Source of the DNA: Arthrobacter sp. MMS18-M83
GTDB lineage: Bacteria > Actinomycetota > Actinomycetes > Actinomycetales > Micrococcaceae
DNA length: 64,000 nt
Assembly: GCF_026683955.1 (NCBI RefSeq)
Contig: NZ_CP113343.1
Span: forward strand, 1,116,001-1,180,000
Direction of reading: 5' to 3'
Made by a program: the position numbers and the translations under genes. Of this stretch, positions 20,856-29,661 are shown piece after piece; the first letter of the stretch is position 1; each line of letters starts with the position of its first letter. A model generated the notes under the pieces. That model saw nothing but the letters and a program-made list of their open reading frames with translations. It was not told the origin of the DNA and did not search any database.

Positions 20856-22541
20856 GTGACTACTGAAAACACCACTCCGGTACGTTCCCAGACCGCCATC
20901 GACGCCGTAGCTGACGCGTACACCGACACGCTTCTGGCATTGAACCCGAGCCTCGCCACCACCCTCGGCCTGCCCGGACACGAAACCGAATACCAGGATT
21001 TCTCGCCCGCGGGCGCGGCTGCATTCGCCAAGGCAGCACGCGATACCCTCGACGAACTGGCCACGCTCGAACCCACGGACGCCTCCGACGTCGTTACCCT
21101 TGACGCGATGCGCGAGCGGCTCGGCCTGGCGCTCGAGATCCACGAGACCGGCTGGGACGCCGCGGACCTCAACAACATCGAGTCCCCGGCCCAAACCATC
21201 CGCGCGATCTTCGACCTCATGCCTACCGATACTGCCGAACACTGGGAGCACATCGCGGGCCGCGCGGCCAGTGTCCCGAAAGCGATCGACGGATACATGG
21301 TGTCACTTCGTTCCGCGAGGGACGCAGGGAAGGTCTCCGCCGTCCGCCAAGTCAAGATCGTCATCGAACAAACCACCAAGTACGCGGCCGAGGACGGCTT
21401 CTTCGCCAAGCTAGCCGCCGAAGCCGCCATCGACGGCCAGCCGCTGCCCGCACAACTGCAGGAAAAGCTCGACGCCGGTGCCGCCGTCGCGCGTTCCGCT
21501 TACTTACGCCTGGCCGCCTTCCTCGAAACGGAGCTTCTCCCCTTTGCTCCTGAAAAGGACGCCGTGGGCCGCGAGCGCTATGCCCTGGCCTCACGTTCCT
21601 TCCTCGGCGCAACCGTGGACCTGGAGGAAACGTACAACTGGGGTGTGCAGGAACTCGACAGGCTCATCTCCGAACAGGAACGAGTGGCCGAGCAAATCAA
21701 GCCCGGCGCTTCCATTGAGGAGGCCAAGGCCATCCTCAACAACGATCCAGCCCGGCAGATCAAAGGCACTGATGCCCTCAAGGCCTGGATGCAGGAGCTC
21801 TCCGACCGTGCGGTGTCCGAACTGGCCGACGTCCATTTCGACATCCCGGACATCATGAAGACGCTCGAGTGCCGCATCGCGCCCACCGACGAAGGCGGCA
21901 TCTACTACACCGGCCCGTCGGACGATTTCTCCCGGCCCGGCCGCATGTGGTGGTCCGTCCCCGCAGGCGAAGACACCTTCACCACCTGGGCCGAAACCAC
22001 CACGGTGTTCCACGAGGGGGTGCCGGGCCACCACCTCCAGGTGGCCACCGCCGTCTACCGCCGTGAGCTCCTCAACAACTGGCGGCGCAATGTCTGCTGG
22101 GTCTCCGGACACGGCGAAGGCTGGGCCCTCTACGCCGAGAAGCTCATGCTGGAGCTCGGCTACCTCAAGGATCCGGGCGACCACATGGGCATGCTGGACA
22201 TGCAGCGCATGCGTGCGGCCCGCGTCGTGTTCGATATCGGCGTCCACCTTGAGCTCCAGGTACCGGAACGTTGGGGCAGCGGCAAATGGACCTCGGAAAA
22301 GGGCTTCGAATTCCTCAAGGCCAACCTTCCCATCAGCGCGGGCCAGCTCCAGTTCGAATTCACCCGGTATCTCGGCTGGCCAGGGCAGGCTCCGTCGTAC
22401 AAGGTGGGGCAGCGGCTGTGGGAGGAGATCCGGGCCGAACTCGAACGCCGCGACGGGTTCGACCTGAAGTCCTTCCACACGGAGGCGCTGAACATCGGCT
22501 CCGTTGGGCTGGATACTCTTCGCCGGGCGCTGCTGGGGTAA
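20856..22541 (+). CDS. DUF885 family metallopeptidase-like protein
   Basis: The 561-residue product has the DUF885 zinc-peptidase signature: FHEGVPGHHLQ (an HExxxH-type site, about residue 387) and SGHGEGWALYAEKL about 30 residues later, which supplies the second Glu. No signal peptide is seen, so it should be cytoplasmic. Substrate unknown. The GTG start lies exactly 6 bases after TAGGCT (20844-20849) with no ribosome binding site, consistent with leaderless expression. It follows the IS and is followed by a family A half-palindrome. Confidence 0.85.
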   Translation: MTTENTTPVRSQTAIDAVADAYTDTLLALNPSLATTLGLPGHETEYQDFSPAGAAAFAKAARDTLDELATLEPTDASDVVTLDAMRERLGLALEIHETGWDAADLNNIESPAQTIRAIFDLMPTDTAEHWEHIAGRAASVPKAIDGYMVSLRSARDAGKVSAVRQVKIVIEQTTKYAAEDGFFAKLAAEAAIDGQPLPAQLQEKLDAGAAVARSAYLRLAAFLETELLPFAPEKDAVGRERYALASRSFLGATVDLEETYNWGVQELDRLISEQERVAEQIKPGASIEEAKAILNNDPARQIKGTDALKAWMQELSDRAVSELADVHFDIPDIMKTLECRIAPTDEGGIYYTGPSDDFSRPGRMWWSVPAGEDTFTTWAETTTVFHEGVPGHHLQVATAVYRRELLNNWRRNVCWVSGHGEGWALYAEKLMLELGYLKDPGDHMGMLDMQRMRAARVVFDIGVHLELQVPERWGSGKWTSEKGFEFLKANLPISAGQLQFEFTRYLGWPGQAPSYKVGQRLWEEIRAELERRDGFDLKSFHTEALNIGSVGLDTLRRALLG

Positions 22542-22542
22542 C

Positions 22543-22588
22543 CTAACTGACTCGCATTTGTTGTCGTTTTGAGGGCTCATAACGACAA
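22543..22588. repeat. Family A palindrome, copy 4, right arm lost
   Basis: The segment begins CTAACTGACTCGCATTTG and holds the inner pair TTGTCGTT ... AACGACAA around a GAGGGCTCAT loop. After AACGACAA the outer right arm expected from the other copies is replaced by GGGAAAGG. So the inner 8-bp stem remains but the outer stem has been lost. It lies 2 bases after the DUF885 stop. Confidence 0.6.
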
Positions 22589-22678
22589 GGGAAAGGCTTT
22601 CGCTGCTGAGGACAACGGAGGTTCTCCGGAGCCTGCCGAGTCGCGAACTCGCGGACGCCAACGCCTAGCGGCGGCCAA

Positions 22679-22715
22679 CCATCGCGGACCGCCATCGCGG
22701 ACCGCCATCGCGCGG
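22679..22715. repeat. Short tandem repeat, 13-bp unit
   Basis: The unit CCATCGCGGACCG occurs 2.8 times in tandem just before a terminator-like hairpin, in the 249-base gap between the DUF885 and YbjQ genes. It is likely slippage-prone filler; nothing else is recognised here. Confidence 0.6.
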
Positions 22716-22754
22716 ACGAATCCCCGGGGAATGCCCTGGGGATTCGTCCTTTAG
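22714..22754 (+). terminator. Rho-independent-like terminator
   Basis: GGACGAATCCCC (22714-22725) pairs exactly with GGGGATTCGTCC (22738-22749), a 12-bp stem with a 12-base loop, followed by a short TTT. It lies between the DUF885 gene and the YbjQ gene and is upstream of the latter's -10 hexamer. Confidence 0.65.
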
Positions 22755-22790
22755 CAGTGAGAAGTGGTGCATTCTGGATAGGCTCTGTCC

Positions 22791-23261
22791 ATGCTGATTG
22801 TCACCTCAAACAAGATTCCGGGCCACAGGATCGACGCCGTCTTTGGCGAAGTCATGGGCCTCACCGTCCGCTCACGGGATATCGGCTCCCAAATGTTGGC
22901 CGGTTTCCGCTCCCTCGGCGGCGGAGAGCTGCCTGAAATGACCAAGGCACTCTATGAAAGCCGCCAGGAAGTCATGGCCCGCATGGTCAACGAGGCACAG
23001 CAGCGCGGTGCCAACGCGATCGTGGCCATGCGCTTCGACACGTCCGAGATGGGCGGCAACTGGACCGAAGTGTGCGCCTGTGGCACGGCGGTCTTCGCCA
23101 TCCCCCTGGCCGAAGGCGAGCCCGGCGCCACAGGCCAATCGATCTACCTGACCAGTGCCGCAGGTCAGCAATCAGCACAACAGCCCGCGACGCCGGGAGC
23201 AGCGCCGGGAGAGTACCAGCAGCCCGCTCCGCACTCTCCCCAGCAACCTTTCCAGCCGTAA
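22791..23261 (+). CDS. YbjQ/UPF0145 (DUF74) family protein
   Basis: The 156-residue product has a YbjQ domain (residues 1-105) that forms pentameric rings in known structures; function unknown, with heavy-metal binding proposed for the family. Typical stretches are GEVMGLTVRSRDIGSQMLAG and EAQQRGANAIVAMRFDTSEM. A Gln/Pro/Ala-rich tail of about 40 residues is added, which many homologues lack. The ATG lies 6 bases after TAGGCT (22779-22784) without a ribosome binding site, so it is probably leaderless. Confidence 0.85.
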   Translation: MLIVTSNKIPGHRIDAVFGEVMGLTVRSRDIGSQMLAGFRSLGGGELPEMTKALYESRQEVMARMVNEAQQRGANAIVAMRFDTSEMGGNWTEVCACGTAVFAIPLAEGEPGATGQSIYLTSAAGQQSAQQPATPGAAPGEYQQPAPHSPQQPFQP

Positions 23262-23339
23262 GGCAGTCAGCAACGGCCGGCAACGCATAAGCGTTGCCGG
23301 CCGTTTGGTTTTGATGAACCAAGATTTAACTTGCCCGGA

Positions 23340-23369
23340 GTGCAAAGTTGCACTTAGTGTAAATAAGTG
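23340..23369. promoter_or_regulatory. Two adjacent palindromes over the TetR gene promoter and start
   Basis: GTGCAAAGTTGCAC (23340-23353) is a palindrome apart from its two central bases. Overlapping its end, CACTTA (23351-23356), seven bases and TAAGTG (23364-23369) form a perfect 6-bp inverted repeat that includes the GTG start codon. TAGTGT at 23355-23360 is a likely -10 hexamer 6 bases before the start. This fits an operator used for autoregulation of the TetR-MMPL pair (inference). Confidence 0.55.
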
Positions 23370-24068
23370 ACAATTTCCGAAACCACTGCCATTCCCTCGC
23401 GCCGGGAACAGAACAAAGTGGCCACCCGCCAAGCGATCGCGGACGCAGCCCTCGCCGTGTTGCGCAGCAGGGGCGTTGGCAATTTCACGGTGGAAGACAT
23501 CGCGGAAGCGGCCGGCGTATCCCGGCGTACCTTCTTCAACTACTTCCCCAGCCTCGAAGCCGCTTTGGCGTCGGTGACTGAAGGTTTCCTGGACCACGCC
23601 CTGGAACAATTCCGCCTGCGCCCTTCCGACGAACCCATCCTCGATTCCGCCCGGGCCGCCCTCATGGCGCTGGCTGACCCCATGACGGTCTCTCCCATGG
23701 CCGAGCTCTTCAGCCTCACCCACGACAACCGTGCCCTGGTACGTTCCGAACTCGAAGCCTGGGACCACTGCACCACGCAGATCATCGACGCCGCCCGCCA
23801 TCGCCTCGGCCCGGATGTCAATGAGCTCTATTTGCGGGCCCTCGCCGGATCCATCATTTCGTGCGGCAAGGCAGCCATGAGTGTCTGGTTCGAGCAACGC
23901 GGCCCGGATCTTTCCCCCGAATCCCTGGCGAGCCTGCGGCAGCACCTGATCGACGCCATTGGCCTGCTCGGTTCAGGCTTCACAGCGCCCGGCCCTCAAA
24001 GCCCGGCGTCGCATGACCCGGCTTCCCACGCCACCCAGCCCTCGGCTGACCCTCAACACTCGGCATAA
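23367..24068 (+). CDS. TetR family transcriptional regulator
   Basis: The 233-residue repressor has an N-terminal TetR HTH: VATRQAIADAALAVLRSRGV then FTVEDIAEAAGVSRRTFFNY, where the last stretch is the recognition helix. The ligand domain follows, and the last 30 residues are a low-complexity Pro/Ser/Ala tail. It lies 26 bases before an MMPL exporter and very likely represses it, as is common for such pairs. The GTG start appears leaderless and lies inside a palindrome. Confidence 0.9.
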   Translation: MTISETTAIPSRREQNKVATRQAIADAALAVLRSRGVGNFTVEDIAEAAGVSRRTFFNYFPSLEAALASVTEGFLDHALEQFRLRPSDEPILDSARAALMALADPMTVSPMAELFSLTHDNRALVRSELEAWDHCTTQIIDAARHRLGPDVNELYLRALAGSIISCGKAAMSVWFEQRGPDLSPESLASLRQHLIDAIGLLGSGFTAPGPQSPASHDPASHATQPSADPQHSA

Positions 24069-24094
24069 CCACACACCGACAGATCGGTTCCGAT

Positions 24095-26617
24095 ATGGCA
24101 CTCCTGCTCTACCGTCTTGGTAAGTTCTCCTACCGTCACCGTTGGCTGGTGATATCCCTCTGGCTGGCCGTGCTCGTCGCCGTCGGCGGCTCCGCAGCTG
24201 CCTTCCACGGCACCATGTCCAACAACTTCCAGATCCCAGGCACCGAGACCCAGCAGATGCTGGACAAACTCAAAAAGGAACTTCCGGCCTCCTCGGGTGG
24301 TTCCGCGGGGATCGTCTTCGAAGCCAGCGACGCCGGATTCAACCAAGCCGGCAAGGACGCCATTGCGTCGGCCCTCGCCAAGCTGGAAAAACTGCCGGAT
24401 GTGCAGTCCACCGTCAATCCCTTCACAACTCAAGCCACGTTGGACAAGGCACCGTCCGATCTTGCTGCCGGCGAACAGAAAGCCGCCGCCGGGCAGGCTG
24501 AGTTGGACAAGGCCCGGGCCACCCTCGATGCTGGCGATGCCCAGATCAAGGCCGCAGAGCAGCAAATGACCGCTGCGGGTATGCCTGCCGCACAGATCCA
24601 GGCCCAACTTGCCCCGCAAAAGGCCGAACTCCTGGCCGGGCGCCAAAAACTTGAAGCAGGCCAGAAACAAGCCGCTGATGGTGCCGCCGCCCTTGCCCTG
24701 GCCAAACGCCAGGTCGCGGCGTCCCAAGGCATGCGATTCGTCTCCGCAGACGGCAAAGCGGCGATCGCCCAGGTCCAGTTCAAGACCTCCATCAACGGCT
24801 TGACCCCCGCCGTCCGGCAGCAAGTCCAGGACATCGTCCACGGAGTCTCCTCAGCGGGTGTCACAGCACTGGCAAGCAAGGAAATCACCGAAGACGTCTC
24901 ACAGTTGTTCGGTGTGTCGGAAATCATCGGCATCGCAGTGGCGGCCATCGCCCTCATCGTGATGCTTGGGACGCTTGTCGCCGCAGGCTTGCCCCTCCTC
25001 ATGGCGATCATTGGCGTGGCCGTGGGCGTAGGGGGAACGTTTGCCCTTACCGGCGTCGTCGACATGAGTTCCATTTCCCCGATGCTCGCGCTCATGCTGG
25101 GCCTCGCCGTCGGGATTGACTACTCCCTCTTCATCGTCAACCGGCACCGCGGCCAGCTGCTTTCGGGGATGGACGCTGAGGAGTCCGTAGCCCTCGCCAC
25201 CGGCACCTCAGGCAACGCAGTCCTTTTTGCCGGCCTCACCGTCGTCATCGCCCTTGCCGCATTGGTGGTTCCCGGGCTTCCGTTCCTGGCCGTCATGGGC
25301 CTGTCTGCCGCCGCGACCGTGGCAGTCGCCGTCGTCGTTTCCCTCACGCTGACCCCGGCAGTCCTCTCGCTGGTCGGCCGGAAGCTGATCTCCAAGCCGG
25401 CCTGGGCCAAAGCCGAGCGCCACAACGCCGAACCGGACCACGCCTCGGCGGACCGCGCCGAGGACCAGCGCCGGAGCAGCCGCGGTTGGGGCGGCCTCGT
25501 GACCCGCCATCCGGTCATCTCGCTGCTTGCCGGAGTGGTGCTCCTCGGGGTGCTGGCCCTCCCGGCCTCCCAGCTGCGCCTCGCGTTGCCCGACGGCGGT
25601 TCGGAACCGGTCGACTCGCAAGCGTTCAAGGCCTATGACCTCACCCGCCAGAGCTTCGGCGAGGGCATGACCGGACCCATCGTGGTTGTCGGCACGTTTC
25701 CGTCAGGACTGAGCGACGACCAGGCTAAGACCAAGCAGTTCGACGTAGCGGACAAGCTGCGCAGCGTCGACAACGTCGTGGCGGCCGTCCCGGTGGCCCT
25801 CAGCCAAGATCACCGCACCGCCGTTTTCCAGGTCATCCCCAAGGACGGGCCTGCCAGTGCCAGTACCGTCCAGGTGGTTTCGGAATTGCGCGCCAAGGGT
25901 TCCGAAATTCAGCAGGCTACCGGCGCCATCATTGGATTGACCGGGCAGACGGCCGGCAACATCGACGTCTCCGCGAAGCTCGGCGCCGCGTTGCCCCCGT
26001 ACTTGGCGATCGTCGTCGGGCTCTCGCTGATCCTGCTCCTGCTGGTGTTCCGTTCCATCGTGGTCCCGCTGCTCGCCACGGGAGGCTTCCTGCTCTCGCT
26101 CGCGGCAGCGTTCGGCGCCGTGGTGGCCGTGTACCAGTGGGGCTGGCTGGGCACCGTATTCGACGTGCCCAATCCCGGAGCCGTGCTGAGCTTCCTGCCG
26201 ATCATCCTGATCGGTGTTCTGTTCGGCCTGGCCATGGACTACCAGGTGTTCATCACCTCAGGCATGCGTGAATCGTTCATGCACGGTGAGAACGCGAAGC
26301 AGGCGGTCCGAAGCGGCTTCAGCCACGCCGCAGCGGTGGTCACGGCCGCTGCCATCATCATGGTCAGCGTGTTTGCCGGCTTCATCTTCAGCCACCTGAC
26401 CATGGTGCGGCCGCTCCGTTTCGCCATGGCGTTCGGCGTGCTCGTGGATGCGTTCGTGGTGCGGATGACCATCGTTCCGGCCGTGATGTACCTCTTGGGC
26501 GAGAAAGCCTGGTGGCTGCCGCGGTGGCTGTCCAGGATCCTGCCCGACGTCGACGTCGAAGGCGCCAAGCTGGAGCGCACGACGGCGGCAGGCGGCGCCA
26601 AGGAGCTGGTCCACTAA
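24095..26617 (+). CDS. MMPL family transporter (RND superfamily)
   Basis: The 840-residue membrane protein has the two-fold MMPL layout: TM1, a large extracytoplasmic loop (about 40-265, with a coiled-coil-like Ala/Lys/Gln-rich stretch at 120-205), TM2-6, a cytoplasmic linker (about 425-465), then the second loop and TM8-12. The proton-relay Asp residues are in LGLAVGIDYSLFI and FGLAMDYQVFI. The insertion of an Ala-rich helical hairpin in loop 1 is typical of the YdfJ-like drug exporter group. It is probably an efflux pump or lipid exporter controlled by the TetR upstream. Confidence 0.9.
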   Translation: MALLLYRLGKFSYRHRWLVISLWLAVLVAVGGSAAAFHGTMSNNFQIPGTETQQMLDKLKKELPASSGGSAGIVFEASDAGFNQAGKDAIASALAKLEKLPDVQSTVNPFTTQATLDKAPSDLAAGEQKAAAGQAELDKARATLDAGDAQIKAAEQQMTAAGMPAAQIQAQLAPQKAELLAGRQKLEAGQKQAADGAAALALAKRQVAASQGMRFVSADGKAAIAQVQFKTSINGLTPAVRQQVQDIVHGVSSAGVTALASKEITEDVSQLFGVSEIIGIAVAAIALIVMLGTLVAAGLPLLMAIIGVAVGVGGTFALTGVVDMSSISPMLALMLGLAVGIDYSLFIVNRHRGQLLSGMDAEESVALATGTSGNAVLFAGLTVVIALAALVVPGLPFLAVMGLSAAATVAVAVVVSLTLTPAVLSLVGRKLISKPAWAKAERHNAEPDHASADRAEDQRRSSRGWGGLVTRHPVISLLAGVVLLGVLALPASQLRLALPDGGSEPVDSQAFKAYDLTRQSFGEGMTGPIVVVGTFPSGLSDDQAKTKQFDVADKLRSVDNVVAAVPVALSQDHRTAVFQVIPKDGPASASTVQVVSELRAKGSEIQQATGAIIGLTGQTAGNIDVSAKLGAALPPYLAIVVGLSLILLLLVFRSIVVPLLATGGFLLSLAAAFGAVVAVYQWGWLGTVFDVPNPGAVLSFLPIILIGVLFGLAMDYQVFITSGMRESFMHGENAKQAVRSGFSHAAAVVTAAAIIMVSVFAGFIFSHLTMVRPLRFAMAFGVLVDAFVVRMTIVPAVMYLLGEKAWWLPRWLSRILPDVDVEGAKLERTTAAGGAKELVH

Positions 26618-26667
26618 GCGTCTGGTTGGGTCAGAGCGGGCGGCGGTTCTGGGTTCAGAAGCGACGC

Positions 26668-26918
26668 CCGCTCACCTTTAGCGCACTTTCCCGAAACCCT
26701 CGCTCACCCATGGCGCCTTTTCTAAAACCCTCCCTCACCTTTAGCGCGCTTTTCCCAAACCCTCCCTCACCTAGGTTCAAGGAACATGTCCACCCTGGGG
26801 TCATATCTGAAGGAGCGTTGACCGGATGGGCGGGCATAAGTGAGCGAGCGTCGGGCCAAACACCCACATAAGGGAGCGAGCGTCGGGTGGAACACGTCAT
26901 AAGGGAGCGAGCGTCGGG
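26668..26918. repeat. Family B array: about four left and four inverted right units
   Basis: The left half holds units of the form CGCTCACCTTTAGCGC, spaced about 35 bases, each ending in a CCCAAACC-like tract. The right half holds CATAAGTGAGCGAGCGTCGG-type units at about 26835, 26868 and 26899, plus a weaker one at 26805. Reverse-complementing a left unit gives TAAAGGTGAGCGGGCG, so the halves are inverted copies of one unit. The array fills the 329-base gap between the MMPL gene and maf and contains no gene. Confidence 0.7.
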
Positions 26919-26946
26919 GTGGGGCGTCGCGTACTACGCTTGAGCC

Positions 26947-27624
26947 GTGACCCGATTGATCCTGGCTTCCCAGTCCCCCGCCCGCACCAAGCTCCTCACG
27001 GACGCCGGCATCCACCACGAGGTACTCGTCTCGGACGTGGACGAGGACGCCGTGCAAGCCCGGTACGGGGTGACCGACGCGCACGACACCGCGCTCCTCC
27101 TGGCCCGCGCGAAGGCCGAGGCTGTCGCCTCCATGCCCGACGCCGAGGGGGCGCTGGTGATCGGTTGCGATTCCGTGTTCGAGTTCGACGGCGAATCGCA
27201 TGGGAAGCCGTACACGGTGGACGTGGCCAGGGAACGGATGCTGCGCATGAGTGGGTCCAAGGGAGTGCTCCACACCGGGCACTGGCTGGTGGACTGTCGC
27301 GATACCGCAGCGGACTTGGACGACGACGGCGGGACGGCCGACGGCACAGGCGCAACGGTCGGGGCGGTATCCAGCGCAGAAGTCCACTTTGTGGAAATGA
27401 GCGAGGAGGACATCGACGCCTACATCGCGACGGGCGAGCCCTTGCACTGCGCGGGTTCGTTCACGATCGACGGCTTGGGCGGGGCGTTCATTCGCAAGGT
27501 CGACGGCGACCCGCACGCCGTCGTCGGGCTCTCCATCTCGACTCTCCGCGATCTGCTCGGACAAGCGAACGTTGGAATCACCGAACTTTGGACTCAGAAC
27601 GGCTCCGCTGCGATCAGCGAATAG
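26947..27624 (+). CDS. maf: Maf family nucleoside triphosphate pyrophosphatase
   Basis: The 225-residue enzyme hydrolyses non-canonical or selected NTPs to NMP and PPi. Maf motifs are LILASQSPARTKLLTDAGI, GCDSVFEFDG, HTGHWLV and DGLGGAFIRKVDGDPHAVVGL. An acidic insert (DLDDDGGTADGTG, about 118-130) is extra. The GTG start lies 6 bases after TACGCT (26935-26940), consistent with leaderless expression. In mycobacteria maf also lies between accE5 and accA3 (established knowledge), matching this order apart from inserted genes. Confidence 0.92.
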   Translation: MTRLILASQSPARTKLLTDAGIHHEVLVSDVDEDAVQARYGVTDAHDTALLLARAKAEAVASMPDAEGALVIGCDSVFEFDGESHGKPYTVDVARERMLRMSGSKGVLHTGHWLVDCRDTAADLDDDGGTADGTGATVGAVSSAEVHFVEMSEEDIDAYIATGEPLHCAGSFTIDGLGGAFIRKVDGDPHAVVGLSISTLRDLLGQANVGITELWTQNGSAAISE

Positions 27625-27774
27625 AAGTCGGTCCGGGTCGCCGGCCCCGCGGCCGATTTCCAGACTTTGTAGCAACCCTACAAAGACAGGCCCTCTCACA
27701 CACGGAATCCCCCATCAATATGGGCGGAACCCTCAAAATCACGCTAGGCTCCCTGAAGGACAGAAGGAGTCAAC

Positions 27775-29583
27775 TTGTCAGCTAATCCGGCGCAGCCCAT
27801 TTCCAGCCCTCTCACCAAGGTCTTGATTGCCAACCGAGGCGAAATCGCGGTCCGCATTATCCGCGCAGCCCGGGACGAAGGCATCGCCTCCGTGGCCGTC
27901 TACGCAGACCCAGATCGCGACGCCCTGCACGTCCGGCTGGCAGATGAGGCGTACGCGCTGGGCGGCAACACGGCTGCTGAGTCGTACCTCGTGATGGACA
28001 AGTTGATCGAGGTCGCCAAGCAGTCCGGTGCGGACGCCATCCACCCCGGCTATGGCTTCCTCGCCGAGAACGCGGAGTTCGCCACCAGGGTCATCGACGC
28101 CGGCATCACCTGGATCGGCCCGTCTCCGGAGGCCATCTCTGCGCTCGGCGACAAAGTACAGGCGCGCCACATCGCCGAAAAGGTTGGCGCTCCCCTGGTC
28201 CCCGGTACTGCCGACCCGGTGGAATCCGCTGACGAGATCCTGGCCTTCGCCAAGGAGTTCGGCCTTCCGATCGCCATCAAGGCTGCCTACGGTGGTGGCG
28301 GTCGCGGGATCAAGGTTGCCCGGACCATCGAGGAAATCCCTGAGCTTTTCGAGTCCGCAGTGCGCGAGGCCATTGCCGCCTTCGGCCGCGGCGAGTGCTT
28401 CATTGAACGCTTCCTTGACTCCCCCCGCCACGTCGAGACCCAGTGCCTGGCCGACGCCTACGGAAACGTTGTGGTGGTCTCCACCCGCGACTGCTCCCTC
28501 CAGCGCCGCAACCAGAAACTCGTTGAAGAGGCTCCGGCACCGTTCCTGAGTGCCGAGCAGAACGAGCGCCTGTACGAGTCCTCCAAGGCCATCCTGAAAG
28601 AAGCCGGCTACCTTGGCGCGGGAACCTGCGAGTTCCTGGTGGGCCAGGACGGCATCATCTCGTTCCTCGAAGTCAACACCCGCCTTCAGGTGGAGCACTG
28701 TGTTTCCGAGGAAGTCACGGGCATCGACTTGGTTCGTGAGCAGTTCCGCATCGCCCGCGGCGAAAAGCTCGGCTATGGCGATCCTGTGGTCCGCGGCCAC
28801 TCCTTCGAATTCCGGATCACCGGCGAAGACCCGGGCCGTAACTTCATGCCTGCACCGGGAACCATTAGCACCCTTAAGAACCCGACGGGTCCGGGCATCC
28901 GCATCGACTCCGGCGTCGAACAGGGCGACGTCATCAGCGGAAACTTCGATTCCATGCTGTCAAAGCTGATCGTCACAGGCGCCAGCCGCGAACAGGCCCT
29001 GCAGCGTTCCCGCCGAGCCCTCGAGGAAATGGTGGTTGAAGGCATCCCCACCGTCATCCCCTTCGACCTCGCGGTGGTAACCGATCCTGCGTTCGCTCCG
29101 GCCGAAGGCCCGTTTAAGGTGCACACGCGCTGGATCGAGACCGAGTTCGTCAACGACATCCCCGCATGGACGCCCACTGGAGGCGGAACAGAAGCCGCCG
29201 ACGCCGGTGAGCGCCAGCGCGTCGTCGTCGAGGTTGGCGGCAAGCGGCTGGAAGTTGTCCTTCCGGCGACGCTGGGCTCCGTCTCCTCGGTTGCCAGCAC
29301 GGGCGCCAAAGGCGCGAAGATCAAGAAGCGTTCCCGTTCCGCGGGAGCCACGGCCGCTGTGGCGGGCGGCAACGCCCTTACCTCGCCGATGCAGGGAACG
29401 ATCGTCAAGGTAGCAGTGGCTGCCGGCGATGTGGTTGCCGAAGGCGATCTGATCGTGGTGCTCGAAGCCATGAAGATGGAGCAGCCCCTTACCGCCCACA
29501 AGGCCGGCACCATCCACGGGTTGGTGGCAAAGGCAGGCGAAACCGTCTCTGCAGGCGCCGTCATCGCGACGATCGAAGACTAA
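27775..29583 (+). CDS. Acyl-CoA carboxylase alpha subunit: biotin carboxylase plus biotin carrier
   Basis: The 602-residue AccBC protein carboxylates its own biotin with ATP and bicarbonate. The biotin carboxylase domain runs from [20 protein letters not shown] (residue 14) to about 455, with the ATP-grasp glycine loop [14 protein letters not shown] and the [12 protein letters not shown] catalytic stretch. After a Gly/Ala/Lys linker, the carrier domain carries the biotinylated Lys 567 in [11 protein letters not shown]. The start is TTG with AGGAG six bases upstream; TAGGCT at 27745-27750 could be the -10. It works with AccD and AccE and is probably biotinylated by BirA. Confidence 0.95.
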   Translation: MSANPAQPISSPLTKVLIANRGEIAVRIIRAARDEGIASVAVYADPDRDALHVRLADEAYALGGNTAAESYLVMDKLIEVAKQSGADAIHPGYGFLAENAEFATRVIDAGITWIGPSPEAISALGDKVQARHIAEKVGAPLVPGTADPVESADEILAFAKEFGLPIAIKAAYGGGGRGIKVARTIEEIPELFESAVREAIAAFGRGECFIERFLDSPRHVETQCLADAYGNVVVVSTRDCSLQRRNQKLVEEAPAPFLSAEQNERLYESSKAILKEAGYLGAGTCEFLVGQDGIISFLEVNTRLQVEHCVSEEVTGIDLVREQFRIARGEKLGYGDPVVRGHSFEFRITGEDPGRNFMPAPGTISTLKNPTGPGIRIDSGVEQGDVISGNFDSMLSKLIVTGASREQALQRSRRALEEMVVEGIPTVIPFDLAVVTDPAFAPAEGPFKVHTRWIETEFVNDIPAWTPTGGGTEAADAGERQRVVVEVGGKRLEVVLPATLGSVSSVASTGAKGAKIKKRSRSAGATAAVAGGNALTSPMQGTIVKVAVAAGDVVAEGDLIVVLEAMKMEQPLTAHKAGTIHGLVAKAGETVSAGAVIATIED

Positions 29584-29591
29584 GTAACGGC

Positions 29592-29640
29592 TTAAATGGC
29601 TCCGGCCCCGCACCATTAGTGCGGGGCCGGAGCCATTTAA
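29592..29640. terminator. Bidirectional terminator, 22-bp perfect stem
   Basis: TTAAATGGCTCCGGCCCCGC (29592 on) through GCAC at 29613 pairs exactly with 29619-29640 over 22 bases, with a 5-base CATTA loop. Because each arm starts or ends in TTAAA/TTTAA, the RNA from either strand ends in a short U-rich tract. It lies between the convergent accBC and MHS transporter genes and is followed by GCGAGTCAGTTAA, a fragment like the family A outer arm. Confidence 0.8.
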
Positions 29641-29661
29641 CGCGAGTCAGTTAAGACAGGG

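Noticed and set aside
26668..26918. Possible CRISPR array
   Set aside because: Units are only about 18-20 bases, spacing is short and irregular, units are inverted in the two halves, spacers are similar to one another, and no cas gene is present.
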